Below, in pieces: positions 25,330-35,944 of a DNA stretch of 64,000 bases (position 1 is the stretch's first letter; every line of letters begins with the position of its first letter). This DNA comes from an uncultured Methanospirillum sp. (lineage in GTDB: Archaea; Halobacteriota; Methanomicrobia; Methanomicrobiales; Methanospirillaceae): assembly GCF_963668475.1 (NCBI RefSeq), contig NZ_OY764544.1:2046001-2110000 (forward strand). Direction: 5' to 3'. The notes beneath the pieces are model-generated. The model was not told the origin of the DNA and did no database searches. It saw only the letters and a program-made list of their open reading frames with translations. Made by a program: the position numbers and the translations under genes.

Positions 25330-25452
25330 ACATTACTGAGTTGGTTCCGTATGGAGATTAAACCATTAGCCTTCTGCGCGGAGAGGGACGGGAATATCGC
25401 CATGATAACCGGAGAAGAAACCTTTTTGCCGATGTTCCAGATACCTCGGATC

Positions 25453-25851
25453 ATGACAGATCAGGATAAGCGCCATGATATTGTTGAGGAGCGCCTTCGG
25501 TCCTGGCTTGCCGGGGATGAGGAGGGAATCAGGCATGCAATGCTCAGAATTTTCCTCAGTCACAACGATCTCTCGATTCAGGAGATATATGATAAACTCT
25601 CGCTCTCATTCAAGACGAGTTACCATTCAGTGTCAGGAATGATCGGTATCGTCTCATCAAGGATAGGTGTTCTCAAGGGTACCCGCAGTGAGCAACACCG
25701 GTGCCGCATCTACCGGCTTCGGGATAAACACACACCGATTGTGCGCAGGATTATCTCATCCCGAAGACAGCGAGCAGAGCAGACAACTTCTTCAGATACC
25801 CATCAGAAGCATTTTTTCCCTCACCGTCTGACCTGTCTGGAAGATGTCTGA
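25453..25851 (+). CDS. DUF2551-like predicted winged-helix protein
   Basis: The 132-residue protein contains a region (about 10-95) with RLRSWLAGDEEGIRHAMLRIFL, a short IQEIYDKL helix, and SVSGMIGIVSSRIGVLK, followed by RCRIYRL. This helix-helix-turn-helix-strand arrangement is characteristic of the methanogen family DUF2551, thought to be winged-helix-like. The tail is basic and Gln/His-rich. In-frame ATGs also exist at 25351, 25402 and 25432, and none has a clear ribosome-binding site; I chose the one that matches the family start. It overlaps the next gene by eight bp and may belong to the archease-RtcB operon. Confidence 0.65.
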   Translation: MTDQDKRHDIVEERLRSWLAGDEEGIRHAMLRIFLSHNDLSIQEIYDKLSLSFKTSYHSVSGMIGIVSSRIGVLKGTRSEQHRCRIYRLRDKHTPIVRRIISSRRQRAEQTTSSDTHQKHFFPHRLTCLEDV

Positions 25852-26137
25852 TCTCTATGCCGGAACCCCGACGGATGCCGGAGCACATTCAATCTTCATC
25901 GATGATGAAGTGATCGCTTATATCAACAAACGAAATACCAACTTCCGTATCTCTACATCCTGTGGTGGCCCGGTTCTGCTCCCTGTCTCTTACAAACCTG
26001 CAAAACCGACTGATATTACGCTCAAGGCAGGAGACCATCTGATCTATATCTCAATGTACCAGGCCAGATACATCGACCACATCCACATGGATATGATCCC
26101 CTATCACCTCGAATCGATGATCGAAGGTTCGACCTGA
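25844..26137 (+). CDS. Conserved-looking 97-residue protein of unknown function
   Basis: I cannot assign this protein to a family. It appears to be a compact beta-rich domain: FIDDEVIAYINKRN, STSCGGPVLLPV with one Cys, and KAGDHLIYISMYQARYID ending in a helix rich in His/Met (DHIHMDMIPYHLES). There is no signal peptide or membrane segment. It overlaps the DUF2551 gene by eight bp, and its stop is two bp before archease, so translational coupling ties it to RNA ligation genes. A role in that process is context inference only. Confidence 0.65.
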   Translation: MSDLYAGTPTDAGAHSIFIDDEVIAYINKRNTNFRISTSCGGPVLLPVSYKPAKPTDITLKAGDHLIYISMYQARYIDHIHMDMIPYHLESMIEGST

Positions 26138-26139
26138 TT

Positions 26140-26547
26140 ATGCCTTATGAAGAGCGTGAACATACCGCCGATATCCTGATGCACGTATGGGCACCGGATA
26201 TCCCCACACTCTTTGAAGAGTGCGGGCACGCTCTGATGGGGGTTATGTACCGGGGGTCTGCCCGGCCTGACTGCCCTTACTCTTTCACGGTTACCGGTAC
26301 CGATCATGAGCAACTTCTCCAGGCTTTTCTTTCAGAACTCCTCTGCCTGACCGAGACTGAAAATGTGGTCTTCTCAGAGATTACCGTGACACTGGATGAC
26401 GGGTCTCTGACTGCCTGCCTGGCAGGAGAACCGTTTGACAGGAAGATTCATGGTGGAGGAACTGAAGTGAAAGGGATATCATTCAGTGGTCTTTCGATCA
26501 GCAGACAGAACGATGAATACGTACTGGATATATTATTCGATGTGTGA
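26140..26547 (+). CDS. Archease, RtcB cofactor
   Basis: Archease speeds up guanylylation and turnover of the RNA ligase RtcB in tRNA splicing and RNA repair. The 135-residue product has the family layout: N-terminal HTADILMHVWAPDIPTLFEEC with the conserved acidic residue, the LLQAFLSELLCLTE helix near 65-78, KGISFSGLSI near the end and the C-terminal VLDILFDV, in which the penultimate Asp binds metal. The length matches Pyrococcus and Methanothermobacter archeases. It overlaps or abuts rtcB, the usual pairing. Confidence 0.94.
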   Translation: MPYEEREHTADILMHVWAPDIPTLFEECGHALMGVMYRGSARPDCPYSFTVTGTDHEQLLQAFLSELLCLTETENVVFSEITVTLDDGSLTACLAGEPFDRKIHGGGTEVKGISFSGLSISRQNDEYVLDILFDV

Positions 26548-26555
26548 GTCCTCCA

Positions 26556-27989
26556 ATGATTAATGGTGTGAAGCGGGTCGGTGATCTCGAGTGGGAGGTT
26601 CCGATAGGATTTGTGGAAGGAATGAGAGTACCTGGCAGGTTCTTCCTCTCTGACAGCCTGACAGGAACTCTTGAGGATGGAGCGGTGACGCAACTCGCTA
26701 ATGTTGCGACGATGCCGGGAATCATCAGGCATTCACTTGCGATGCCCGACATCCACTGGGGATATGGTTTTCCCATCGGCGGAGTTGCTGCGTTCGACTA
26801 CGAAACCGGCGTAATATCACCGGGTGGAGTCGGGTTTGATATCAACTGTGGAGTCAGGTTGCTGACCACACCGCTCACAGTCAAGGACATCACGAAGAAG
26901 AAGGAGATCCTGGATCAACTCTACGATGCGGTTCCGGTGGGAGTAGGGGCCCGTTCCTCGATCAGGCTCTCTCCAAAGCAACTGGATGGGATGATGACCC
27001 GGGGGTCTGCCTGGGCGGTCGAGGAAGGGTTCGGAACAGAAGAGGATGTTACCCACTGTGAGGAAGGGGGCAGTATGAAAGAGGCAGATCCGTCCCATGT
27101 CTCACAAAAAGCCCGATCTCGGGGGGTTCCACAGAGCGGGACTCTGGGGGCAGGCAACCATTTCCTTGAGATCCAGGTGGCGTCTGAGATCTGCGATCCT
27201 GAAGCGGCAAAGGTCTTCGGCGTTGAAGAGGGTCAGGTCTGCATCATGGTTCATTGTGGATCACGAGGTCTTGGACACCAGGTCTGCACAGACCACCTGC
27301 AGACACTTGAACGTGCGGTGGAAAAATATCAGATCAAACTCCCGGACAGGCAGCTCGCATGTGCTCCCCTGACATCTCCTGAAGGGAAAGCATACTTCGG
27401 AGGGATGGCTGCATCTGCAAACTATGCCTGGGCAAACAGACAGGTGATCACCCACCAGATCCGAAATGTCCTGGCAAAATGTTGCGGGATTGATTACGAC
27501 GATATCAGGCTTGTCTATGATGTGGCTCATAATGTGGCAAAGATAGAGGAGCACGAGGTCGACGGGAGACTGACAAAAGTTTGTGTGCACCGCAAAGGTG
27601 CGACAAGGGCATTCGGGCCCGGGTGCCCTGATGTCCCCAACGACTATTCAAAGATAGGTCAGCCGGTCATCATCCCGGGAAGTATGGGCTCCTCCTCATA
27701 CCTCCTGAAGGGTACTGCGGAGGCGATGACGCGTACATTCGGCTCAACCTGTCATGGAGCAGGACGTATTCTCTCCCGATCCCAGGCAAAGAAGACGATC
27801 AAAGGCAGCCAGGTCAGGGAGACCCTCGGTCGTGAAGGGATCATGGTGAAGGCGCCTCATGACGGTGCCATTGCAGAAGAGGCACCGGGTGCATACAAGT
27901 CAAGCAGCGAGGTCGTCTCGGTTGTGGACCGGCTCGGGATCTCACGGCTCGTTGTACGGTTCGAACCACTCGGGGTCATCAAGGGATAA
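26556..27989 (+). CDS. rtcB: tRNA-splicing RNA ligase RtcB
   Basis: RtcB joins RNA 2',3'-cyclic phosphate ends to 5'-OH ends with GTP and Mn2+. In archaea it ligates tRNA halves after intron removal. The 477-residue protein (start at ATG 26556; an upstream GTG at 26544 is possible) has the manganese-site motif DINCGVRLL (Asp95, Cys98), HCGSRGLGHQ, HNVAKIEEH, the GTP-binding GSMGSSSYL, and CHGAGR with the guanylylated His400. No intein is present, unlike in many archaeal RtcB genes. It is encoded directly after its activator archease. Confidence 0.96.
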   Translation: MINGVKRVGDLEWEVPIGFVEGMRVPGRFFLSDSLTGTLEDGAVTQLANVATMPGIIRHSLAMPDIHWGYGFPIGGVAAFDYETGVISPGGVGFDINCGVRLLTTPLTVKDITKKKEILDQLYDAVPVGVGARSSIRLSPKQLDGMMTRGSAWAVEEGFGTEEDVTHCEEGGSMKEADPSHVSQKARSRGVPQSGTLGAGNHFLEIQVASEICDPEAAKVFGVEEGQVCIMVHCGSRGLGHQVCTDHLQTLERAVEKYQIKLPDRQLACAPLTSPEGKAYFGGMAASANYAWANRQVITHQIRNVLAKCCGIDYDDIRLVYDVAHNVAKIEEHEVDGRLTKVCVHRKGATRAFGPGCPDVPNDYSKIGQPVIIPGSMGSSSYLLKGTAEAMTRTFGSTCHGAGRILSRSQAKKTIKGSQVRETLGREGIMVKAPHDGAIAEEAPGAYKSSSEVVSVVDRLGISRLVVRFEPLGVIKG

Positions 27990-27990
27990 C

Positions 27991-28611
27991 ATGACCGGAC
28001 GGGTAGGGATCGTCTGGGACAGTCCGATGATGTTCACCCGACTTATCGAGGACTGTGGCTTCATTCCAGAACTGGTGACCCCTCACCTTCTTGCAGCACC
28101 TTTTTTCCGAAGATCCTTCTCGGCAGTCATCATCCCCGGAGGGTTTGCCCACCCCGCTTACTCTTCAGTCATTCCTGCATTACGGGCATGTGAAGGCAGG
28201 ATCCGCCGGTTCATCCTCGGAGGTGGAACTGTCATCGTGTTTGGGGCCGGGATTGATCGACCGGATGCATATGACTGGCTCCCCGTGACTATTCAGTACA
28301 GGTTTGGATTCTCAGAAGGAGAGATTCAAGAAGAAGGATCCCACCCCATATCCTGCATCATCGAAGACTGTCCAGATACCGTCTCCATCGATGGGATATT
28401 TACGATGCCGGGATCAGAGCCAGCCACTAATTCCCGGGCGCCTGAACACGAATTTCAGGGGCCGGCAGTGAGGATGAGGATGCGGGGCGCCCCGGTTCTG
28501 GTTGAATACACGCTCGGGGCTGGCAGGATCATCCTGACCAGCCTTCATGAATATCCTTCCAGAAGGTTTTTGCGTGATTTTTGCAGGAGCGATGGCGAAA
28601 CCTTATTGTAG
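27991..28611 (+). CDS. Class I glutamine-amidotransferase-like protein
   Basis: The 206-residue protein resembles the class I glutamine amidotransferase fold found in small methanogen proteins: AVIIPGGFAHPAY near 45-57, a GGGTVIVFGAG turn near 76-86, and a late GAGRIILTSLHEYPS with a His followed by Glu-Tyr. The nucleophile-elbow Cys is not evident (the turn reads FGAGI), so it may be an inactive or binding-only member. It starts one bp after the rtcB stop, in the same direction. The substrate is unknown. The start at ATG 27991 fits the operon spacing better than the longer frame reading into rtcB. Confidence 0.72.
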   Translation: MTGRVGIVWDSPMMFTRLIEDCGFIPELVTPHLLAAPFFRRSFSAVIIPGGFAHPAYSSVIPALRACEGRIRRFILGGGTVIVFGAGIDRPDAYDWLPVTIQYRFGFSEGEIQEEGSHPISCIIEDCPDTVSIDGIFTMPGSEPATNSRAPEHEFQGPAVRMRMRGAPVLVEYTLGAGRIILTSLHEYPSRRFLRDFCRSDGETLL

Positions 28612-28641
28612 CTGGATGCGAGGGAAATATGAGGGATATCG

Positions 28642-29064
28642 ATGGACCACTATACCATATCGGCTGATGCAACAGCCGAAGATCTCATCCCCATCTGCAT
28701 GACAATCCACGAGATCGTCGGCAGACTCCCGGTGACTGCACGGGCACGAAACACTCCAGGCGTCAGGATCGAAGAGGGAGTGGTTGTTGATCGTGCATAC
28801 CAGGGTCCGATTCTGGATGAGGTTCTCTCCTTAAACAAGGTCATGAAGGTGACTCCCCGGGCAGGCCCGTACAAAGGAGTGCCGGTTGTGGTTGCTCCCG
28901 TGCGGGATGCATCAGGAGGAGCCATTGCTGCCATTGGTCTCGTCGATATCACAGGCATTTTTGACCTTGCCACACTCATGGAACATCATACCATGATCCT
29001 GAAGCAGGTATGTGGGAAAGACCCATGCCCACTTCCATCAGAACAGATCAACGCCAAACGGTGA
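28642..29064 (+). CDS. DUF2111 family protein
   Basis: This 140-residue protein matches my memory of the methanogen-specific family DUF2111: ICMTIHEIVGRLPVTARARN, RIEEGVVVDRAYQGPILDEVL, and GVPVVVAPVRDASGGAIAAIGLVDI, a PAS/GAF-like beta pattern. No catalytic residues stand out, and two Cys near the C-terminus (CGKDPCP) could bind metal or be structural. It lies four bp before birA on the same strand, so it may be co-transcribed with the biotin genes. Its function is unknown. Confidence 0.7.
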   Translation: MDHYTISADATAEDLIPICMTIHEIVGRLPVTARARNTPGVRIEEGVVVDRAYQGPILDEVLSLNKVMKVTPRAGPYKGVPVVVAPVRDASGGAIAAIGLVDITGIFDLATLMEHHTMILKQVCGKDPCPLPSEQINAKR

Positions 29065-29068
29065 ACGC

Positions 29069-30049
29069 ATGTACGCAACTGCTTTTAAAGTTCTTGAAAT
29101 CCTTGAAAAGAATGACAAACCGGTGCCTGGCAGCGAGATCAGCACCGAACTCTCCATATCAGGTGCAGCGGTATGGAAGCATATCAATGAGCTCAGGATG
29201 ATCGGGTACGACATCGTCGCATCTGATGACGAGGGATACCTGCTTGACAAGAGTAACATGGATTTCAGACCCCATGTGGTGTACAAACATCTGAAGACGA
29301 AGGTTATCGGCAGGAGAATGCGGTACTTCGACAGTATCCCTTCTACGATCTGGTACGGCAAGGACCTTGCCGACCAGGGCGATCTTGAAGACCTCCATGG
29401 CCTTGTCATCATCGCTGAGGAACAGACCGGGGGGTATGGAAGGATGGGCCGCGCCTGGGTCTCACCGAGTGGTGGAATCTGGATCACCATTGTGCTCACC
29501 CCGAAGATACCGATCGATCACCTCTTCATGCTCACATTAGCCGGTGCAGTATCGGTTGCACGGGTTCTGCGCAAGATGTTTGATATCGGGGCACTCATCA
29601 AGTGGCCGAACGACATCATTATCGGAGACAAGAAAGTTGCCGGAATCCTGCTTGAACTCGGTGCTGACGGTGAAAAAGTCAAATACTGCCTCGTCGGAAT
29701 AGGCATAGATGCCAACATCAGCATTGAGAATCTGAATGAGCCAATCAGGCACCTGATAACCTCAATCAGCCACGAAGTGAACCATGAGATCGATCGTGCT
29801 GCTCTCCTGGCTGCAATTCTCAAGGAGTTTGAGGCACGGTATGACATGATCACCCAGGGGGAGTACGATGCTGTCATCAGGGAGTGGAAGAACTTCTCTT
29901 CAACCATCGGACGCAGAGTCAGGATAAACACGCTCAGAAACAGTTTTGAGGGAGAGGCCGTTGACATTGATCCAAGCGGGGCATTGGTAGTCCGCAAAGA
30001 CAACGGCAAGATAGAGAAGGTCATTGCAGGTGACTGCGTACATATCTGA
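29069..30049 (+). CDS. birA: Bifunctional biotin-protein ligase/biotin repressor BirA
   Basis: BirA activates biotin to biotinyl-AMP and attaches it to the acceptor lysine of biotin enzymes, here surely PycB. The 326-residue protein has an N-terminal winged helix-turn-helix (1-65: GSEISTELSISGAAVWKHIN), which in homologues lets BirA repress biotin genes. The catalytic domain follows with the adenylate loop GYGRMGRAW, KWPNDIIIGDKKVAGIL and a C-terminal SH3-like domain (RVRINTLRNSFEGEAVDID). It is followed by the biotin transporter and pyruvate carboxylase genes, so it can both regulate and use the imported biotin. The start at 29069 is set by homology and by spacing from the upstream stop. Confidence 0.95.
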   Translation: MYATAFKVLEILEKNDKPVPGSEISTELSISGAAVWKHINELRMIGYDIVASDDEGYLLDKSNMDFRPHVVYKHLKTKVIGRRMRYFDSIPSTIWYGKDLADQGDLEDLHGLVIIAEEQTGGYGRMGRAWVSPSGGIWITIVLTPKIPIDHLFMLTLAGAVSVARVLRKMFDIGALIKWPNDIIIGDKKVAGILLELGADGEKVKYCLVGIGIDANISIENLNEPIRHLITSISHEVNHEIDRAALLAAILKEFEARYDMITQGEYDAVIREWKNFSSTIGRRVRINTLRNSFEGEAVDIDPSGALVVRKDNGKIEKVIAGDCVHI

Positions 30050-30051
30050 TA

Positions 30052-30600
30052 ATGTTTGGCGACCTGAATCGTGCAACCATCCTGACCAATAGTTCCCTTT
30101 TTGTCGCCCTGATTGCAGTATTCTCCTGGATATCAGTACCAATTCCCCTCCCGTTCTTCCCGGTCCCGGTCACTCTCCAGACCCTGGCAGTTCTTCTAGC
30201 AGCTGCGGTGATGAAGAGGCAGGCGATCATCCCGGTGCTGTTGTACCTGGTGCTCGGAGCACTCGGTCTGCCGGTCTTTCACAACGGGATGGCTGGACTT
30301 GGTGTCATCTTCGGACCTACCGGTGGTTACCTGATTGGGTTCATTCCTGCTGTGCTTGCCGCAGGGGTTGCGTATGAGCACACATCCCGTGAGATCCGTA
30401 TCGTCGGACTAGTGCTTGCAACGGCTTTCATCTACCTCTTCGGGATCACCTGGCTTATTCTCTCAACCGGGATGTCAGCATCTGCAGCCCTCATGTCAGG
30501 GATGATCCCATTCCTGCCAGGGGATCTGATCAAAGGTGTAGCAGTCTATCTGATCGCTTCACGGCTTGAATCGACACCACAATGGCCAGTCCTCCGATGA
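30052..30600 (+). CDS. bioY: Biotin transporter substrate-binding subunit BioY
   Basis: BioY is the S-component of the ECF biotin importer and binds biotin with high affinity in the membrane. The 182-residue protein has six predicted helices and the family motifs PIPLPFFPVPVTLQTLAVLLA near 27-46 and GPTGGYLIGFIPAA-type residues near 93-104 (FGPTGGYLIGFIPAVLA). The gene starts two nt after the birA stop and ends with an ATGA overlap into the first ECF ATPase gene, which supports its being part of the dedicated transporter. Confidence 0.95.
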   Translation: MFGDLNRATILTNSSLFVALIAVFSWISVPIPLPFFPVPVTLQTLAVLLAAAVMKRQAIIPVLLYLVLGALGLPVFHNGMAGLGVIFGPTGGYLIGFIPAVLAAGVAYEHTSREIRIVGLVLATAFIYLFGITWLILSTGMSASAALMSGMIPFLPGDLIKGVAVYLIASRLESTPQWPVLR

Positions 30601-31307
30601 TCAGTATCAGGTCGATCAGGTCTGGATGCCTTGTAATTCCTGAGTTAACCATCGAACCAGGCCGGGTGGCGATCACCGGACCGAATGGATCAGGAAAGAC
30701 AACACTCCTCGAGATGATCGCTGGCATTCTGATCCCATCCCAGGGAAACATCACGATAAACAGCCACGATACCCGTGAGACTACGGTCGGATGGGTAGGT
30801 GAGTTCCCTGATCTCAACATGACCTTCACCAGGGTGATCGATGAGATCGCTTCACCACTCAGATTCTCTCATCAGCCATGCAGGGAGATCGATGCATCAG
30901 TACGAGACCTCGCACGGATCATGGGACTCTCACTACTCCTGGACCGCCCGGTCCACAGTCTTTCTGGCGGAGAGAAAGTCCTGACCGCACTCGCTGCAGC
31001 ACTCATCACAAAACCTGAGATCCTCATCCTAGACGAGACCGATTCTCATCTTGATGCCTCAACGATTGGCACCATGGACGCCATCATCAGGGATGCTGAT
31101 CTGCCTTATGTTCTGTTTGCAACCCACCGGCCTGATCGGGTTGCATCTGCTGACCGCGTGATTGTGATGAGAAGAGGGGAGGTCCTTCGTGTCGGTACTC
31201 CTGATGAGGTGTTCCAGAAATCATACCACGGGTCTGATCACCTCTCTCCCCTTCGATCACTCAGAGACCCTGTTCTCTGGAGGGCTGTGTATGGATCTGA
31301 CTCTTGA
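30597..31307 (+). CDS. ECF transporter ATP-binding protein EcfA (first subunit, BioM-like)
   Basis: This 236-residue ABC ATPase energises the biotin importer. It has Walker A GPNGSGKTT near 26-34, the signature LSGGEKV, Walker B ILILDETDSHLD and a switch His (FATHRPDR). The start is the ATG at 30597, overlapping the bioY stop (ATGA). It is followed by a second, different ECF ATPase that overlaps it by 17 bp, so a heterodimeric A/A' module is likely. Because bioY is adjacent, the module is probably dedicated to biotin, although ECF modules can be shared with other S-components. Confidence 0.93.
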   Translation: MISIRSIRSGCLVIPELTIEPGRVAITGPNGSGKTTLLEMIAGILIPSQGNITINSHDTRETTVGWVGEFPDLNMTFTRVIDEIASPLRFSHQPCREIDASVRDLARIMGLSLLLDRPVHSLSGGEKVLTALAAALITKPEILILDETDSHLDASTIGTMDAIIRDADLPYVLFATHRPDRVASADRVIVMRRGEVLRVGTPDEVFQKSYHGSDHLSPLRSLRDPVLWRAVYGSDS

Positions 31308-31989
31308 ACATGTAACCGTCCGGAGAGGTGGTTTCTCACTCCTGGCCTCCGGAACGTTTAGCCAGGGAGTACACCTCCTCACCGGCAGGGTCGGATCAGG
31401 AAAGTCAACACTCGGAGAGATCCTAGGCAACGTTTTGGAGCCTGCATCAGGCAGAGTGGTGAGGGATGGGGTACGGTCTTCAGTGCTCTCCATGCAGTTT
31501 CCCGAGTATCATATCACCACCACAAATGTCATGGAGGAGATCCTCAGTTGGGGACGCGATCCTGATCAGGTTCTGGAGACAGCCGGTCTTTCAGGAAGGG
31601 GCCGTGATGATCTTCTCACCCTCTCACGTGGAGAACTCAAGCGGCTTCACCTCGCATGCCTGATTCTTGGAAGATACGATCTCATGGTTCTGGACGAGCC
31701 GTTTGCCGGGCTTGACGAGGAGGCACGATTCTGGATCTCTTCTCATCTCTCCGAGCGTCGTGACGGGATCATCGTCATCATCAGCCACGACATCACGACC
31801 CTCCCCTGCATCGATCATCTCTGGGAGATGCAGAACGGACTGCTCAATGAGATCGGAAAGATACCTGATGCACTCGCCCGATGGGATACAGCACCTCCCT
31901 TGATTCGGTATCTTCTGAAGAATGACTCAAACCTCTCAGGGCTCTCATGCCAGGATATCGCGGAGGCAGTGTGCAGGATCCGCGGATAA
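31291..31989 (+). CDS. ECF transporter ATP-binding protein EcfA' (second subunit)
   Basis: The 232-residue protein has Walker A GRVGSGKST near 30-38, a slightly unusual signature (LSRGELKRL instead of LSGGQ), Walker B LMVLDEPFAGLDE and the switch His (IISHD). It probably pairs with the preceding ATPase, whose signature is canonical. The start at 31291 places the N-terminal beta strand (MDLTLEHVTVRRGGF) correctly and overlaps the upstream gene by 17 bp. Its end overlaps the EcfT gene by 43 bp, so all parts of the transporter are tightly coupled. Confidence 0.92.
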   Translation: MDLTLEHVTVRRGGFSLLASGTFSQGVHLLTGRVGSGKSTLGEILGNVLEPASGRVVRDGVRSSVLSMQFPEYHITTTNVMEEILSWGRDPDQVLETAGLSGRGRDDLLTLSRGELKRLHLACLILGRYDLMVLDEPFAGLDEEARFWISSHLSERRDGIIVIISHDITTLPCIDHLWEMQNGLLNEIGKIPDALARWDTAPPLIRYLLKNDSNLSGLSCQDIAEAVCRIRG

Positions 31990-32597
31990 GACTTGGGGGA
32001 GTTGTACTCCTCTCCATAGTCTCATTTCTCTCCCTGACAGGTGCCGCTCTTACCATGCTCTGGTGGCTGATCAGTACAGATCGCAGAATCTCTATCAGGG
32101 ATCTCCGGACCTGTGCCCTCGTCTTCATGCTCCCTGTGATCGCTGCGATGGCAACCCAGTGGTCAGGAGGAGACGGAGTCTCCTACATCATCCGGATTTC
32201 TGTTGTGTTGGTGATCGCTTCATGGGCTTACAGTGAGCGGTATCCAGGAGAACTCCTCGATGTATCGGTCTGGCTTTTTGGGAAGAGATTCGGATTCGAT
32301 CTCGGGCTTGTCGGAGAGATGAGTATCTCAACGACCGAGATCCTTCTAGATGAGTTAAGGAGGACACGGATCGCGCTCTCGCAGAAAGGGCAACGGCTCT
32401 CAGGGACCAATCTTCCTCCAGTAATCGCCAGTCTTCTTGTCAGGCAGTTGAGGCTCGCCCGTGAACGTGCCGGCGTCCTTGCGATACGTGGATATCGGGG
32501 AGGTGGAAGCCTGTGTCCGTCGTTTGTGACCTTGTCTTCAGATATCGCTGCCGGAGCGTTTTGCGTGCTGATTTTTACAGTCTCCCTGATGACATGA
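31947..32597 (+). CDS. ECF transporter transmembrane subunit EcfT (BioN-like)
   Basis: EcfT links the two ATPases to BioY through two coupling helices. This 216-residue protein has about four to five transmembrane helices (15-50, 60-100 and 185-214). Between them is a charged cytoplasmic region with the coupling-helix motifs: a variant first motif (ALSQKGQRL) and a clear second one (ERAGVLAIRGY, the A-x-x-x-R-G type). The start is uncertain: ATG 31947 gives a 43-bp overlap, and an in-frame GTG at 31971 is also possible. It completes the importer encoded by the three genes before it and is followed by pycB. Confidence 0.85.
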   Translation: MPGYRGGSVQDPRIRLGGVVLLSIVSFLSLTGAALTMLWWLISTDRRISIRDLRTCALVFMLPVIAAMATQWSGGDGVSYIIRISVVLVIASWAYSERYPGELLDVSVWLFGKRFGFDLGLVGEMSISTTEILLDELRRTRIALSQKGQRLSGTNLPPVIASLLVRQLRLARERAGVLAIRGYRGGGSLCPSFVTLSSDIAAGAFCVLIFTVSLMT

Positions 32598-32666
32598 GAC
32601 TTTTTTATGGTCTCCGGTTGAACCTTTTCTGTTTGAATCGCAAGTTGCCGATTCAGAGGTGGCAAT

Positions 32667-34399
32667 ATGAGTCCAGCCCGGAATACGAAGCTTCAGATCA
32701 CCGATACCACACTCAGGGACGCCCATCAGTCTCTCATTGCAACACGGATGAGAACCGAGGATATGATCCCGCTCGCACGGGCAATAGACAAAGCCGGATT
32801 CTTTTCAGTTGAGGCATGGGGAGGTGCAACTTTTGACAGTTGCATCAGGTTCCTGAATGAAGATCCATGGCACCGTCTTACCACTCTGAAGGAGGAACTC
32901 AGACACACCAAGATCCAGATGCTCCTCCGTGGCCAGAACCTTGTCGGATACCGGCATTATTCAGATGATGTCGTAGACCGGTTCATAGATCTCTCATACA
33001 AAAACGGGGTGGACATCTTCAGGGTCTTTGATGCACTCAATGACATCAGGAACATGGAGCGGTCAATGACCCGGGTAAAGGAGGCAGGCGCCCACCTGCA
33101 AGCCACTATATCATATACCACAAGCCCGGTTCATTCGGTGAAGGGGTTCATTGAAATGGCCAGGGCCCTCTACGCCCACGACTGTGACTCGATATGCATC
33201 AAGGATATGGCAGGCCTTGCCATGCCGGAAGATACCAGAGCACTCATCACCGGAATAAAAGATGAGATGGACGTGATGGTCGATCTACACTCGCACTCGA
33301 CGAGCGGGATCGCTTCCATGTCGTACCAGACAGCAATCGAGGCCGGTGTTGACATCCTTGATACTGCCATGTCCCCGTTCGCACTCGGAACCAGTCAGCC
33401 ACCAACCGAGAGTATCGTTGCATCTGTAAAAGGCACTCCGCGTGATACCGGGATCGATCTGCTCGCTCTTCGCGAGATCAGAAACGAATGCGTGAAGATC
33501 AGGGGGAAATACGACGCTCTCTTCACCCCGGTTGCAGAACGGGTTGATAGCGACGTTCTGATCTACCAGCTCCCGGGTGGAATGATTACCAACCTCGTCT
33601 CTCAACTACAGGAGCAGGATGCACTCGACCGGCTTGAGGACGTGTTCCGCGAGGTTCCGGAGGTACGGCGTGACCTCGGGTATCCACCACTTGTGACACC
33701 AACCTCCCAGATTGTCGGAAGTCAGGCTGTCTTCAATGTACTTGTCGGAGGAGAGCGGTACAAGAATGTGACCAAGGAAGTCCGGGACTATGTCAAGGGG
33801 CTCTACGGGCGTTCACCTGGTGCAATCTCCGATGAGATCCGCACTCTGATCATCGGCGATGAGGAGGTCATCACGCAGAGGCCTGCCGATCTTCTTGAGC
33901 CGATGTATGCAAAGATGAAGAAAGAGGCAGAGGATGCAGGCCTTATCAAGAAGGAAGAGGACGCCCTGACATACATCCTCTACCCGGCGATCGCTCCGTC
34001 ATTCCTCAAAGGTGAACGCCAGGCCGAGAAGATCCCGACCCGTTCGGCAAAGAAGAGTTCAGGCTTTGAGATGCCTGACTCCATGCAGGTGGAGGTTGAT
34101 GGTGAGACCTTCACAGTCAGGATCCTTGCCATCGGTGACCAGCAGGCTTCGGAGAAGCCCAAGGTTTCAGGGCCGCCAAAGCAGGATATGCCAGGCGGGG
34201 TCAAGAGCAACATGCAGGGAATGATCCTCGAGATGAAGGTCGGTCGTGGGGACGAAGTCAAGGCTGGCCAGCCCCTGCTTATCCTTGAGGCCATGAAGAT
34301 GGAGAACCCGATCACCAGTCCGCGTGATGGTGTGGTTGCTGACATCTTCGTCGATACTGGTGACACGGTCCTGAGCGGCGACGTGCTCATGGTGATCGA

Positions 34400-34403
<4 letters not shown>
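32667..34403 (+). CDS. pycB: Pyruvate carboxylase subunit B (carboxyltransferase and biotin carrier)
   Basis: PycB transfers the carboxyl group from carboxybiotin to pyruvate, giving oxaloacetate for amino-acid synthesis and the partial TCA cycle of methanogens. The 578-residue protein has an N-terminal carboxyltransferase barrel ([16 protein letters not shown] near 13-28, catalytic Lys/metal block CIKDMAG, HSHSTSG). A PYC_OADA middle domain follows, and then a C-terminal biotinyl domain with the EAMKMEN motif (biotinylated Lys544). It forms a complex with PycA, whose start overlaps its stop (ATGA). Oxaloacetate decarboxylase alpha is similar, but the adjacent biotin carboxylase favours pyruvate carboxylase. 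Confidence 0.95.
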
Positions 34404-35875
<1,472 letters not shown>

Positions 35876-35912
35876 TTTTTGCCTGAAAAAGACCTTTTCA
35901 TCGGTCATGTAT

Positions 35913-35932
35913 GGTGCCCCCAAAGGGGCACC
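35913..35932. terminator. 8-bp perfect hairpin plus T-run between pycA and the next gene
   Basis: GGTGCCCC and GGGGCACC pair around a CAAA loop 38 bp after the pycA stop. TTGGGG and a five-T run (35940-35944) follow directly, and then the ATG of the next gene. It looks like an intrinsic terminator, but its position immediately upstream of a start codon also allows translational control. Confidence 0.5.
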
Positions 35933-35944
35933 GTTGGGGTTTTT

